A DNA stretch of 64,000 nucleotides from assembly GCA_029237695.1 (NCBI GenBank), contig CM055273.1, forward strand, positions 55,169,968-55,233,967. Reading direction: 5' to 3'. The notes beneath the pieces are model-generated. The model was given only the letters and a program-made list of their open reading frames with translations, was not told the origin of the DNA and did not search any database. The number at the start of each line of letters is the position of its first letter. Position 1 is the stretch's first letter. A program made the translations under genes and the position numbers. This stretch comes from Conchocele bisecta (taxonomy: Eukaryota > Mollusca > Bivalvia > Lucinida > Thyasiridae). Shown here piece after piece: positions 28,001 to 43,000 of this stretch.

Positions 28001-31000
28001 TACAATCAAAGTGATTTGAAAATTTTGAAAGGGTCTGGACTAATGTGGAATGTTAATGTGATTGAACACATTCCAAACATGCACTCAATTATATCTGGTT
28101 CATAGAAACAGCTGCGTAATTTGGATTTCCATTTACACGACGTCACATTTGATGTCACACAACGCAACGTTAAAACGCGGGAAAACACGTCATTGTATAA
28201 CTATTCATGCGCACATCACAATTCATTGATTATAATCTCAAAAATAATACACTCGTGACCGTCGGCGTCCGTGCAAGCAACTCGTTCGCTACGCTCACTC
28301 GTTGCTTACGCGGAAGCCGACGCACACTCGTGTATTATGTCCCGCTATTCAAAATGTACGATGGAATATCTTCTATATACACACCATAATATGGCATAAA
28401 CTTATCATCATATGGCATAAGTATACCACCATACTAGGTTAGCGCTACTGGTAGCCGCAGTAGCCAGTTGGCATTTGGCTACTAATATTTCAGAAATGAA
28501 CATTTTGGCTATTAAGCAATTCAGAAATTATTCGAAAAAGTACTACATTGTATGTACATGTATTTACAAATTTTGGAGTAAGTGTAAAATTGTATTGTCA
28601 TTTTTTGCGTTATGAGTTCAGTAATAGTTACTGACCTAACCGATATGTTCATGCGTTTAAACAACCTACATGTGCTGCACATGTAGGTTGTTTACACGCA
28701 TGAACATCTCGATTATGGCAGTAACTGACTTACACATCGACTTAGCTACTATTCAGTGGAAATTTTGAATATCCATTTGACATTAAAGGAACTGTCTCTA
28801 CAGTTATGACAGACGATCAATAACATACATGTACGCACGCTGCCAGTGGGATTATACGTGTCCCATTGACACACTTCTCATTATTATTTGTGTTTGGTGT
28901 CTAACGTATACTTATACGAAGCAAGCACTCATGCTGTATAATATGTTTGGTTATTAATTTCAAAAGCTTAGCGCCAACCTAGCCATATGACAATGGAATA
29001 AACGTACTATCATATGACATAAACATACCATCATATGACATAGACATACATGTGCTATCACATGGACTATTATTTCTGGTTAACTTATATGTTGTACTAT
29101 GCTAATTTAGTTTATTCAATGCTAATGTCTTTGTTAGTAGCAATGTGTGATTTCCTTCCTTTTTCATTTGCATGTACAATGTACCTACAGACATAGTCAT
29201 ATGTCTCAGTAACATTTGCATGTACAATGTACCTACAGACATAGTCATATGTCTCAGTATTTGCATGTACAATGTACCTACAGACATAGTCATATGTCTC
29301 AGTAACATTTGCATGTACAATGTACCTACAGACATAGTCATATGTCTCAGTAACATTTACAATGCGTATTTGTTTATAATCGGACACGTTTCCATATACA
29401 TGTACTACTGGGTTTCTGGGACCTCTTTCACTAAATTTCGTATGATATAACAGTTTGTACGAACAATTTTGTGAACGTTTTTCACACATTAACATGATTC
29501 CTTAATACTGCCCTTTCCCAACCACATGTACATTTCAGTATTTGTGAACACCTCTTATCATAACATTAAATGTCGCACTAAATCGTATGCAATTCTTAGT
29601 CGTACGAAGAATAGTGAAACGTGCCCCAGGTATAATGTTAATGTTTATTTATTTCGTTGGACTTCTGACATCGTGTACATACCTGACATGTAGCTCAATG
29701 TTGTGCATGGCTAGTATGTGTATAACACATGTCTCCAATATGTCAGTATGTAATTTAATTGTGTTCGTAACTGTACAAGTGTACACTGTTGCCAGGTTTT
29801 ACCGGAGACATTGTATTCAACGAGCCTTCCAGAGACCGGGTTCTCAACTACCAGGTACTGGACATGAGGGCAAACGGAACCTTCTACAAACTGTTCAGTT
29901 TCGAGTTCAAGATGAATCGCTCCATGAAGTTCGAATATGTACGTTCATATTACATGCACGATCTCACATGCGTGATGATTTATTGTGATATTTATTAAAT
30001 GAGTTTTCTAATGCACTCTGTAAATATCACGCAGTCTGATTGACTGATGGTCGTATTACAGGTATATCATTGTTGGTGAACGGTCGCAAATTATTTAAAT
30101 ATGTATTCCTGCGCCAGTAGTACAGGAGTGCATTATAAATAGGTTAACCGCATTGTAATTTTCAAATTTGCGGCGTATATCAGAAAATGATAGGTCGGAA
30201 AACATGTTTAATGGCTCCGCTGTTATACAGTTAACCCTATAAACTTCACCGATTCAATAGAAACTCAAATATTCGTAGGTTCTTATGAAAACAGTCAACG
30301 AATTTCATAAATGTAATATTAAAGTCGCTTGCTACAGTTGTTTCTGAGCATCAGCACTGCACACGTTAGTTTTATGTACATTTGACACAACCAAATACCA
30401 CACACTGCAGTATATTATTACAAGAAATCTTTTTAACCCTTTCCCTGTTTTGCGATATTTCGACTCTTCCAAATCGACAACATCTGAATAAAAGAATCAA
30501 ATGCTGGGTCAAATGATGGTTAAATCATCTGATAGAGTAGAAAACATTGTGGGAAAAGGAGAAATTGCTTGCTACAAGCAATTTCTCCTTTTCCCACAAT
30601 GTTTTCTAAAGACATCTTCTGCAGAGGCGTGAAAAGTCGTTTCTATCAGGGAAAGGGTTAAGGTCTCAATTATGTAATGCTGGATCTATACAAGTCTGTT
30701 TTAGTAGCTAATAGGCAGAAAACGTACTATACATTTGCTTATTCTGCTTATTCTAAGATAACCAGGTTCGGCCCGGAAACGGTAGGATTTTAACGGCGAG
30801 CATCGGAATTTCTAACATGCATTCCATAGCCTTGCTAATTAAACTGGATATCGTGATGCTATTCCCTATGTCTATTATAGGATTATGATTATGAATTCAC
30901 GAACAAAGGCCGCTGGCCGACACGCAATGCCAAGCCGCCGTTGGACAGACCGGAGTGTGGGTTTGACGGCGAGAAATGTGTTAAGGAATATGGTAAATTG

Positions 31001-34000
31001 CATGTGTTTTTACTAATCTTGCTTATTTTCTATGGTCATAAATCTTTATATTTGTACCTGTGCTCTTCGGTCTCCAAGACTATACAGTTCCATATGCATA
31101 CTATTTTCACTATACTACGTTCATTCGTACTATTGTCCACTATTAATAAACGTTATGCGTGGATATGATATGCTGATTGATGCTTAACTCTTTGCATGCT
31201 AGCGGTGAAAATATCCGCCAAACGAATTAGGGGTATATGTTTTATTTCTCTCTGTAAATATGTCTTGAAATTTCATTAAAATTGAGTCCTCAGGACTCAA
31301 TTCTAATGAAATTCCAAGACATATTCATGATATTTACGGGGAGAAATACAAGAAAATATGATGAATGTTTGTCCGCTCGTGTTGAACTATTTATAGCACT
31401 CAAGTTTCCCAGCATGCACAGTTAATGGACTATAAACCGACTATTCCAAGGTTTTGGCATAATATTTGACCTTTATCAAGCAACTAAATTTACCGATAAA
31501 GACCTTAGGTCGAAACGTTGGATTAATGCGTATTCTGCTGTTCATTAAGCATCACTAATACTTTATTGATAAAGACCCTAGACAGAAATGTTAGAATAAT
31601 AGGTTTGTTGTTCAGTAAGCATCATTATTAAACATTTAGTACATTGATATAAGTTGCATGTCTAAGCATTAGAATACTAGCTGTGTGGTTCATCGAGAAT
31701 CATTCGCCACGCCCACTATTAATTGTCATTGTGATCGCTTGGTTCCAATCGCTTAAGGCCGCAAAAATAGTCCAGTATAAACAACAGTGCGGGCGTTTTG
31801 AGGTCATAGACACAGTTTGCTTGCAAATATTGATCCATTACTACCCAATTTCACTTGGGGAACATTTTGGGGTGCTTTTAACACCAGTTTCAGCATATTC
31901 GTAGCATTTAAAATAAAACACTGAACCTGTTGGTCACGTCCGAGTTTCCGTGGCCAAAAGAAATGTAAACAATATTGGGGGACATTACGATGTTGGATTT
32001 TTCTTTCTTAGGAGTAAGTGAACTTATTATTTAAGTCATGCAGAACCAGTACATACTGGCTGCATGTCATGTACAAGTAGATCCCACAGAATAGTAGGAC
32101 AGACTGGCCTTACTGGATGGGATTCGGTTAAATTGTACAGTAAAACTATTTGGTGTGTTCTAACCTATTGCAGCGGAGAACTACAAAGGCACGATTATCG
32201 GCGCCTCTATATCTGCGACCGTCGTCATAATCCTCGCCATTGTCGTTCACTTTATGCTCAGGTAGGTCGATCTCTAGTTACGGGCAGTAACGGATGGTAC
32301 GGGAGTTGTGCAAAGTTACTGGCCGCAACTCGTCTGTCTCATGGCTCACCAAGTACTCCGTTACAGCTTGCGATTACCGCGGATCAGTTGTGTTCGCTTA
32401 AAAAGTGACATACCACTTTTGCCCATTTCGCATTTGTCTCCGTATATTGAATTTTATAAGTTTAACTTTGATAATGTATATCAAAATGGCATGGTTGAAT
32501 GTCCAATCGAAAGCCTGATGAGACGGCACATTCATCAACAATGATACCATTTTGTGACAATAGTATCCGGGAAATAGTTTGACATGTATTTATGTTCAAA
32601 AGTCTGAAATCAACAATGTTTCATTATAATTACAATGACCTCCAATGGGATACCGAATGTAACGCTCAATACATCGTTCAAAACTTAGTAACTATATGCA
32701 TTTTCATTTTACATAGCACTAACCAAACCGTGCTATGTAAAATGAAAAGGCATATAGTTACTACGTTTTGAACGATGTATTGAGCGTTTCATTCGGTAAT
32801 GCGATGTCAATATGAAATGCAGAGATATCTCCATAAGAAAAACAAACTCAGACAATATAGAACAGGAACACATTTCCAAAGTTTAACATAACTTTCAATA
32901 TTATTTAATTGAAAATAAATATATGTATATAGTGTGAACTAAATGTTTATCGCATAATACTTTTGGCGCAGAAAATTAGTTACGATGGTTTCGAAGAACA
33001 GCTACGATATTATGAATAAACTTGGATAGCACATACACTGCTTGTACAGTTAACTATGGTATGTCCATACTCGTTCCATATGTGAATGTTACTAAGTTCA
33101 GCTGTCTTTAAACGTGAACAAAAACATGGGTTGTCCATTACATCTGCTAAACGTGTCTGTCATCAGTGTATGATATGATATGCATTCACTTTTGCTAAAC
33201 TTGCTACATTTATTACATGTGTTTCACAGGCGATATCGGAGACAGCAATTCCTACAGAGCATGTTATGGCAGGTGAAGTTTGAAGACATTGACTTTGTCA
33301 CCGCCTGGATTACTGGCAGTATCAGAGTGAGTAGTTTCTGTAGTTCGTCACCTTATTAACCCATTTCAGTCTGAGGATACGATAATTTTTGTTGAAAAAA
33401 TCTCATTATTTTGTTCATTCATCGATACAGGTATATGTTGTTACCACTCATTTGAACCGTCTCGTTGAGACGGTTCAAATGAGTGGTAACAACATATACT
33501 TTCGAAAGGATATAAGGAAAATAGGGATACTCTATGAACGGTACATTTATGACGTTGTCGACAAGACCAAACAGACATTTAATATTTTGCAAGTTTACAT
33601 ACGTTCGAAAATATGCATACTAAGATGTGCTAGTGTGTCCAGGGGCGGATGTGGAGAGGGTTTTCGGGGTTGCAATACGCCCCCCCCCCCCCCCCGCCCC
33701 CCGTTCAGCCACGGAGTTTACATAGATCACAGTTTACCACCAGTTGGAGTCTGAATTGCCGTAAAACACATGGAAGTGCATATCGAAGAGCTCGAAAATA
33801 GGAAAACCCGCTAGTTGCGAACGGTACCTCTTGCAACTAGACAACACCCCCCCCCCCCAGTTCCCCAAATGCTGGATCCGCCCCTGGTGTCATACTATTC
33901 TATGGCATATAAATCTCGACGAAATAATGATATATATATTTATCAGGCAACGAGCTTTGTTTATCGTGTAGTATAAATTTGTATCTGGTAAATGTAGTGC

Positions 34001-37000
34001 CATGCTCTAGTGTCTTTGGATATCACGTTTATCATGCTCGATTCTGAATTTCTGCACGTTTTCAAGCGATGTCAAACATGATATGAAAATACACTAGCAG
34101 AGCTCCAGATAAGGTGCGTATTGGCGTATTTTACGCACTTATTTTAGCAGAATATGCATTTATTATCAAAAGTGGGAGTACAAAATACTCACAGCAATGT
34201 GAAAATACGCATTGATTTTCAAGTTGAAAATTCACTTAGTTTAACTTCAAAAAGCTTTTTGCAGCTCAAATAAGCGATTTGTTAAAGTTGTTTTATTTGT
34301 TATCATTAAATATTTTGTTCCATATTTAATGAGGAAGAACAATAATACATTTGTAAAAGTAAAACACGCATTGAATTCGAAATCTGGGGGGTATAACACT
34401 CTTTAAACACAAGGCTTATCTGGAGCATTGCACTAGTATTCTCTATATATAGGCAAGCTTCAGAAACCTGTCAAGACGGAAACCATCCTCCAAAGCCAAC
34501 CGGAAAAATCAGTTAAAAAGCCGTTACAACGTAACTCCGGACCTGCGCAAGAAACGTGCAAATGACAATTCTCCGGAGTTCGTACACCAGAAATCACTAG
34601 ACCCCTCTTCCATGTTTGGATCTGTTGCTTTTGTGAGAGGTACACTATTGACTATATTTATTATACTCTAATACAACGATAATTATGAAATTGGTAATAG
34701 AAATAGAGAATAGTAGGTTAGTGCCGTGAGTGGGAAAAAATATCTGGCAAGGCTTAGGAAACGGGATGGGCGAGGCTATGCCGAGCACATCCCGTTTCCG
34801 TGCCGCGCCAGATATTTTCCTCATTCACGGCACTAACCTGCTATTCTATTTATCCCGTCTACACCTACAAATGGCTTTAAAATGCAACAAAAAAAATAAC
34901 CCTAGTCACCGCACATATTCATACGCAGTGATTAGGTCGTATTTACATGATATCAAAAATGTTTCACAGCACCGTGTTTCACGGCACATACGCACTGTGT
35001 TGACGGGATAAAATATGCTTCAAGTTTACAACGGTCATGTAATTTGCATTACCGTGTCATACAGTAAATTCGTTTCAGCTAAAGTGTTTATTTTATTGGA
35101 CTATCAGATATAATCAAGTATTTTCGGTTATATTTACCATTCGTCTGTGTATAGTCATCATGTTAACCAATATCCATTTACGGCATAGCACCACTTGTTA
35201 TAACAGTTCACTTTGCTTGTTTCTTATAAAGACAAAACTGTTTCATGACATGCCTCTTTTAGAATTCGTGCTAAAATGTTGAATACTGATTGCACTGCCG
35301 TGAAGCCCTTGATATTGGAAACATAATTGACCACATATCCAATATAGCGTTACACATTGTCCCATATCATCTGCTGTGATCATTTGGACCATCTCAATGA
35401 TACAGGTGTTCACTTATTTCGTTGTTAACTTACTTTATTTCGTGAAATAAATACGACAAATATTGTGTCCATCACCTAACTGCAATATTATACAAATGTC
35501 AAACTCTATACTTACGTGTTTCTGGTTTTTACCCTTTAAAGGAAACCTGACATCGGTTAAAACAGCCGAGATCACGAACCTAAACATCACTAACGATGTT
35601 ATACAAGAGCTTAACCAGGTAAGTCATCATAAATATGTCGCGATGGCGCTTGTTATGACATCTGAGACGACTTTACACTAATTTATACGATTCTCCTTGA
35701 CAGGGGCGGATCTGATCCCCCCCTCCCCCTCCCCCCGTTCAGCCGCGGAGTTTACATAGATCACAGTTCACAATCAGTTGGAGTCTGAATTTAAATGCCG
35801 TACAACACAGGAAAGTGCATTTCGAAGAGCTCGAAGATAGGAAAAAACCCTATTTGCGAACGGTAACTCTTGCAATTACGCCCGTACCGTCAGTAGCTAG
35901 CTACGAACGATACGGGAGTACATTGCAAGAGTTACCTTGGCAACTTGACAACAACCCCGTTCCCCAAATGCTGGATCCGCCCCTGCTTGATTTACGACGT
36001 GCTTCTGAAACTATTATTGTTTCTTTTTCATGATTTAGTATACCATACACGTAGCACAATTTCACATTTAAGAAATGTTTATGAGATAGATAGGCAAATA
36101 CATGTGAGACGATATACGGAATCACATGGTGACATTATAGAAATGATAACGGACATAAGCCTTCGGTTACGAGAGGTACATTAGAAGAAAGAAGCGTAGA
36201 CAGTCCATACTTAATATATCCAGTTAATTTATAACTAATTCTGAATTCCAATACTAAATCACGGATCCCATAGACCCGGATCTGCCCGCAATTCTATCGG
36301 GCTTACATTGTTATATCTTTGGTGCATTTTGGTTTATCAGTAAGCATAGTGGATCAAAATACATGGCAACATAAAATTAGCGCAAGTTTGCCTGCTATAA
36401 TAGTAAGTAATCATTTACATTCCTGGAGTGCACGGTACTTACCTGTTGCAGACTCTCCGATTACTGTTGTACGCTTGACTGCTTATATGGTACAAATTGA
36501 TTGTATTTTAGTTTACATTTGCTCTTCGGTCTCATTTAGGTACTAGTATACAGTTTCTACTTCATAACAGTCATATGGTTTATGTTCACAATATGTCGTA
36601 AAGTCTTCTTTGGTTATACGGCTTCTGTTTCATAATATGTCTTAATGTCTTGTTTGGGTATACGGTTTGGGTATAAAAAGTCTGACAGTCTCCTTTAGGC
36701 GTATGGTTTCTGTTTCACAATCTCAAACGAGTTCCCACTTGATATGAGAGTTATGAAACGAGTCACGCACAGTTTATGCACCTAGCCGCTGGCAAGGTAA
36801 TTTTTAAAACTGGTGGAATAGTGGCACAATTATACACTACTCTATAAAGAACATGTTGTACCGTCTGAGTGGGTATGTACCTTTAAAGCACACCACCCTG
36901 CTATTCTCTATTTTCTCAGCTGATGGAGATGAAGAACCAGAACGTGTGTGCGTTTGTGGGGGCCTGCCTGGACCCTATCCTGGCGATACTACTGTGGGAA

Positions 37001-40000
37001 TACGGAGCAAAAGGCAGCCTGCAGGACATCATCTGGAACCAGAACATAAAGCTCGACAAGATGTTCATGTTCGCGCTCAGCCACGACGTCGCTAAGGTAA
37101 CGAATGTTCTGCAGTGGAACACCTCTAGACCTAAAACCTGGGGACCCCATTGTGCTTAATTTCGATCGGTATCATTGTCCTGTCTGTTCATGACCAAAGA
37201 TGACAAAAATCGTGTGTTTATAACAGTGGAATCCCTCTAAACCGGACATCCTGTGGACCTCCCAGGGTGTCCGGTTTACAGAGGTACCACTGTATAACGA
37301 CAAAGCAGTTTCTAAAATTGAGTCAAAGAGCAATACAAATATTTGTTTACATTGTTTCGCATACCGCAAATATGTGCCGCCGGTGAGTAAGACGATTACA
37401 GTAGATACCCTTTCGATGATTGTATTAATGCACAATGTAATCATGTTTACAGTAGTGTGGCAATTGTCTGGCAAATGGTAGTATATCACGAATAATTAGA
37501 CGAGTTATCACAATATGTATCAACATCAGGGAAGCTTGACAGGTGGCCGCCATTGAAATATTGTTGCCAAGAGATCTCACTGGAGTGACATTAAATGCGC
37601 AAAGTAGTAAATAAGGCAATTTTAATTCTAACGACGAATTTATTGCTTTTAATATTGAAAACTAATGACTTGTAAATAATTGTGTTGGAACTATTTTCTT
37701 CGTAGAAAATATTATTTGTGTGATCCGTCCGGTATGACCTGCTGAACCAGCTTGCATACCGGTACGATTTTCCAACGAGACTCGATACAGTTCGCAAAAC
37801 AGTAAAGGAGTGCATTAGAAATAGGTTAACTGTATTGTAATTTTGGAATGTCGGAAAACATGTTTAATGGCTCCGCCAGCGCGTCGCCATTAAACAGATT
37901 TTCCGACCTATCATTTTCTGATATACGCAGCAAATTTCAAAATTACAATACAGTTAACCCTATAACGTTTTTCATAGTATTGATATGGCAAATGATCAAA
38001 TGATCTGTTAGCTCCGGATGTTGCTTTCCTTTCAGGGCTTGGAATATATCCACAAAAGTTCCGTCCATTACCATGGTAACCTCAGAAGTACCAACTGTGT
38101 TGTGGATGGCAGGTGGACGTGTAAACTTACGGACTTCGGCGTACCAAAAATACGGGACCGAGAAAAGGTGTTAGCTGCCATGGAAAACGCCGAACCTCCC
38201 TGCGATAGTAAGCTTATATTAAGTATATACCAGTAGCCTATTTCATCAACATTGCAAAGTATACTTTAGTAGCAAAGTATACTTTGAGGGAGAAATTTTC
38301 AATTTTATGATAAATTTATTAATTTTTATTATACTGAATTTATTACATTATCACAGCATATGCTGCATATGCAGCCTATGCTCAATAAATGTAAATCCAA
38401 TAATTATTTACATGAAAACAGTGTTAATGTGAAATATACAGACTATTATAATGTTGCACTTGCGAACATTTTAGTCGTACGAAGTTTAGTGAAACGGCCC
38501 CCAGGGCTTCAGATAAATTTCGTGTTAACAGAGTAGTATACTCCCAGATTTCAAATCAATCCGTTTGTTACTATTGCAGATGTATGATTTATGTTCTTCC
38601 TTATTAAATAGGGAATAAATGATAAAACAAATATTAAAAATTCCCTTATTTGAGATGCAAAAAGTAAATTTTCAACTTATTACAGTATTTTCACTACTCG
38701 ATTTGAAAATCAATGCGTATTTTCGCATTGCTGCGAGTATTTCTACTCCTCCCACTTTTGATAAATCAATGCGTATTCTGCTAAAGTAAGTGCTTAACAT
38801 ACGACAATACGCACCTTATCTGGAGCGCTGCTGAATTATACATTTTCAAGACGTAAGGTACTAGCGTACATGTAGTCCAAGATTAGCATGCACATCATCG
38901 CAGTATGATCTGTAGCCCATTTCACCAACATTGCAAAGTATACTTATCTAGCAAAGTATACTTTAAGGGAGAAATTTTCAATTTAAGGACACATTTATTA
39001 ATTTTTATTACACTGAATTTATTACATTATCACAGCCATTTTGGCTGTGATAATGTAATAAATTCAGCATAATAATTCTGCATACTTTTAATCATCAAAT
39101 ATATGCAGTCGTTAGTTCTATATGAAATAATGCATTCAGGAAAAATAAAAAATGATTACTCCCTCAACGTATACTTTGCTAGAAAAGTATACTTTGCAAT
39201 ATTGGTGAAATCGGCTACTGGGATTACGTTTTCGGCATTCAACCAGAGATGGATGTTCTCTTAGCAAAAGGATTACCATACCATAAGCATACGGCGTGAG
39301 TACGGACTACGGACAGATGATGAGGATATGGAATTGTCAGAAATTTCATTAGGCAGTGCTCCAGATAAGCTGCGTATTTGCTTAAATACCCAATTAAAAT
39401 TTCCAAAAACCCAATTGAAATCAGAACTAGCGAGTATCAAAAAGCAATTACAATTTTGTGGTACCTTTATCATGCTGCAGAAAACAATAGACAGACCACA
39501 AATATAGCATATTTTTCTTATTTTCCATGAAAACACATCTTGGTATTTCATTAGAATTGTCTCCAAGGAGACAATTCTAATGAAATGCCAAGACATGTTT
39601 TCATTTCGAAGCAAACTATTCAATAATTGCTGTCTGCTGATGTGTGAACAGTAGTGTGATTTTATTTTACCCAATTAAAATTTTGAAATACCCAATTGCT
39701 TCAGAAATGATGGAGTGAAAATACTCAATTACTAATTCCTTATCTGGAGCATGCATTAGGTATATTTTGTCACCCAGCGGTCCCATGCTTACTCTGTGAA
39801 AACATTGCCAAAGTGGCAAAACGACATGAGTTCTATAAAAACTGTCATGTACCAGCTTGTACCTTGTGTACCGCCATGCTTACGTAACTGTGACGTAAAT
39901 AGTAAAGTTTATGTAAATGTTTTAAATGTGGTTTAACCCATTATCTTATGGAATGACACATATTTGACACATTGTATATGAGAATATTCAAATTAAAGCG

Positions 40001-43000
40001 GCATAACTAATATGTGGTTGTAAATATAGTGACATTTGCATAATACTGTATTTTCCATTCATCTTTACCAGAAATGTTGTGGCTGGCCCCAGAATGCTTA
40101 CGGGCGAGCACAGACATTGAAGTACAGAAAGCGGACATATTTGCCTTAAGCATAATCCTTAAGGAAATCTTCACTCGGTCAGGACCGTATACAGAATACC
40201 CATTCCTGGTACCACATGGTAATGTACTGATTTAATGCATATTCAACTGAGAAGCTGTTATTACGGTCGCTGCACATATATGAGACACGCCATGTGATTT
40301 TGTACCTTCGGACATCTACCTAATTTCATGAAATACGTTTACAAAATTTACAATATTTTCCGTAAATGGCGTCACAAGTTGAGAAAAAAAACTTCAGAGT
40401 ACATGCGGAATAATTTTGACTTTATCACGGCGTGTCTCGTATTTCGGTGGTGTTTATGTCATGTTATCATTGTATTAGTGTAATGTAAACATACACTGTA
40501 TATGTATTTTTTTTTAATTATTTGTTGTCACATGAATCTTACTATTTCACATTTATAAAGAAATATCCATTATATAGTTTAGTTTGGTTATGTTAAATGA
40601 ATTTAAACTGTTAACATGAGTAACCAACAGCAACAACAACGCTATCATTCGGAACACTTTATTGACCACTACAGAGCAATTAAAGATTTCAATCCAGGTT
40701 CAGAAAGTTAAGTTCACTGTACGTATACAATACACCTACTAGTATGAGTATAGTATATACAGATGTAATGCTATTTCTCTATACGTGACTGTGACTGGAG
40801 AAATGGGGTTTATGGGTTTTGCGACTCGTGTATATCCTAATCAGCCTGTGCATCCGCACAGTCTGATCAGGATATGCACTGTTCGCCATTCCATCAATGG
40901 AACACCCGTCATACTTCTAATAAGCAATTCAGATCGCTATCAGGCTACATGAGTGCGATATTTGATCAAAAGCTACACTGGTCTGAAAAGCCCATAAGTC
41001 CAATTTATCACGCATATAGAGATTGTGGAGAAGGTGAAGCACCCCGTGCCAGGCTGTAAAGTGTTCAGGCCAATGATAGCACTACAGATATATCAACCCA
41101 GGTTGAGAAAGTTAAACCCAATGTAATTACACAATACATCTACTATAGTATGAGTATAGTATATACACATGCAATACTATTTATATATATCACGCATATA
41201 GAGATTGTGGAGAAGGTGAAGCACCCCGTGCCAGGCGGTAAAGTGTTCAGGCCAATGATAGCACTACAGATATATCAACCCAGGTTGAGAAAGTTAAACC
41301 CAATGTAATTACACAATACATCTACTATAGTATGAGTATAGTATATACACATGCAATACTATTTATATTCACGCATATAGAGATTGTGGAGAAGGTGAAG
41401 CACCCCGTGCCAGGCGGTAAAGTGTTCAGGCCAATGATAGCACTACAGATATATCAACCCAGGTTGAGAAAGTTAAACCCAATGTAATTACACAATACAT
41501 CTACTATAGTATGAGTATAGTATATACACATGCAATACTATTTATATATATCATGTATATAGAGATTGTGGAGAAGGTGAAGCATCCCGTGCCAGGCGGT
41601 AAAGTGTTCAGGCCAATGATAGCACTACAGCTCCATCAGTATACGGAGCTGATGTCACTGATGGAGGACGGCTGGAGCGAGGAGCCTGCAGCACGACCCA
41701 CCGCGGGCAGGGTGCTAAAGACGTTAAACAGAATAAATCCACAGTAATACGTTATTTCGTTTAGACCATAGCAAGTTCTTTCTCTGTTAAGCGTCCGCGT
41801 GCGGGTAGGTTTTGAAAATGGTTCTGTTTAAAAACAAACACAATGTGTATGCTAGTTTGCAGTATTTACTGGTGAAGTAATATGGAAATCGTTTGGGTGA
41901 CTTGTCCAATTATTAAATCCGTCCATGAATGTCCACTTAATAAGTTTAATAAGAGTATTTTCTTCTTTTTTTTCTAAAGCTTACTGGCTGAAATTTAAAT
42001 TTATGCTTAACATAAATTTACCTTCGTTTTTTTCCAAGGTCTTGTCTGTTCTTAGCGGATACGTAGTTAGGTTTTGGTCAACTATGGGTGGACGTTTAAC
42101 ATAAAAAGATATGGTATGGCCTTAGTATCAATAGTACGCTGCTACTTGTACATTATGAAGTGATGTAATGAGAAATCATACCGAATCGTTCTGCATCGTT
42201 TTTTGGGATATCACAAATTTGAATGGCGGGGACTTTCTTTAATATGTAATTATGCATAAGGATCAACGAGTTTGTCAAGTACATCAGCCTCTCATTGACT
42301 GGAGACAGGCATTCATAGTATGATGCAACGTTGGACTTGCTCTCCCACACTCTGGCTTTTATTGAATAAACAATCATACGATCTAAAAGTACAGCCACTA
42401 AATGAATCATATCAATTTAGTAATTTAGCAAATACTATTTTATCCCGTCAACTCAGTGCGTATGTGCCGTGAAACACGGTGCCGTGAAACATTTTTGATA
42501 TCCTGTCAATACGACCTAATCACTGCGTATGCATATGTGCGGTGGCTGGGGTTATTTTTCTTGCATTGTAAAGCCATTAGTAGGTTTTGACGGGATAAAT
42601 AGAATAGTAGGTTAGTGCCGTGAATGGGAAAAATATCTGGGGCGGCGCGGCACGGAAACGGGATGTGCTCGGCAGAGCCTCGCCCATCCCGTTTCCTAAG
42701 CCTTGCCATATATTTTTCCCATTCACGGCACTAACCTACTATTCTATATAACCCTTTCAGTCGTACAGGCAAGACATTCAGGATGAGCAAACACTGTAGA
42801 TCCCGATGAGCCAACTCCCAACGAGCCGTATCATGGTCTGCAGCATTTGTCTGTATAAATCAACTCTTTTATCCACATTTAAATTTGTCATTAATGGACT
42901 AGTGTAAAAGTTAGCATGAGAAAGCCAATATAGGATGTACATGGTTGAAATTGTTAACCCTTAGACCGCTACTCACAACAATTGTCGTCTGCTGTTGCTT

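Noticed and set aside
34464..34639. Alternative exon 13 acceptor at CTTCAG
   Set aside because: It gives a frame with a stop after about 34 codons; the TATATAG acceptor keeps phase with exons 12 and 14.
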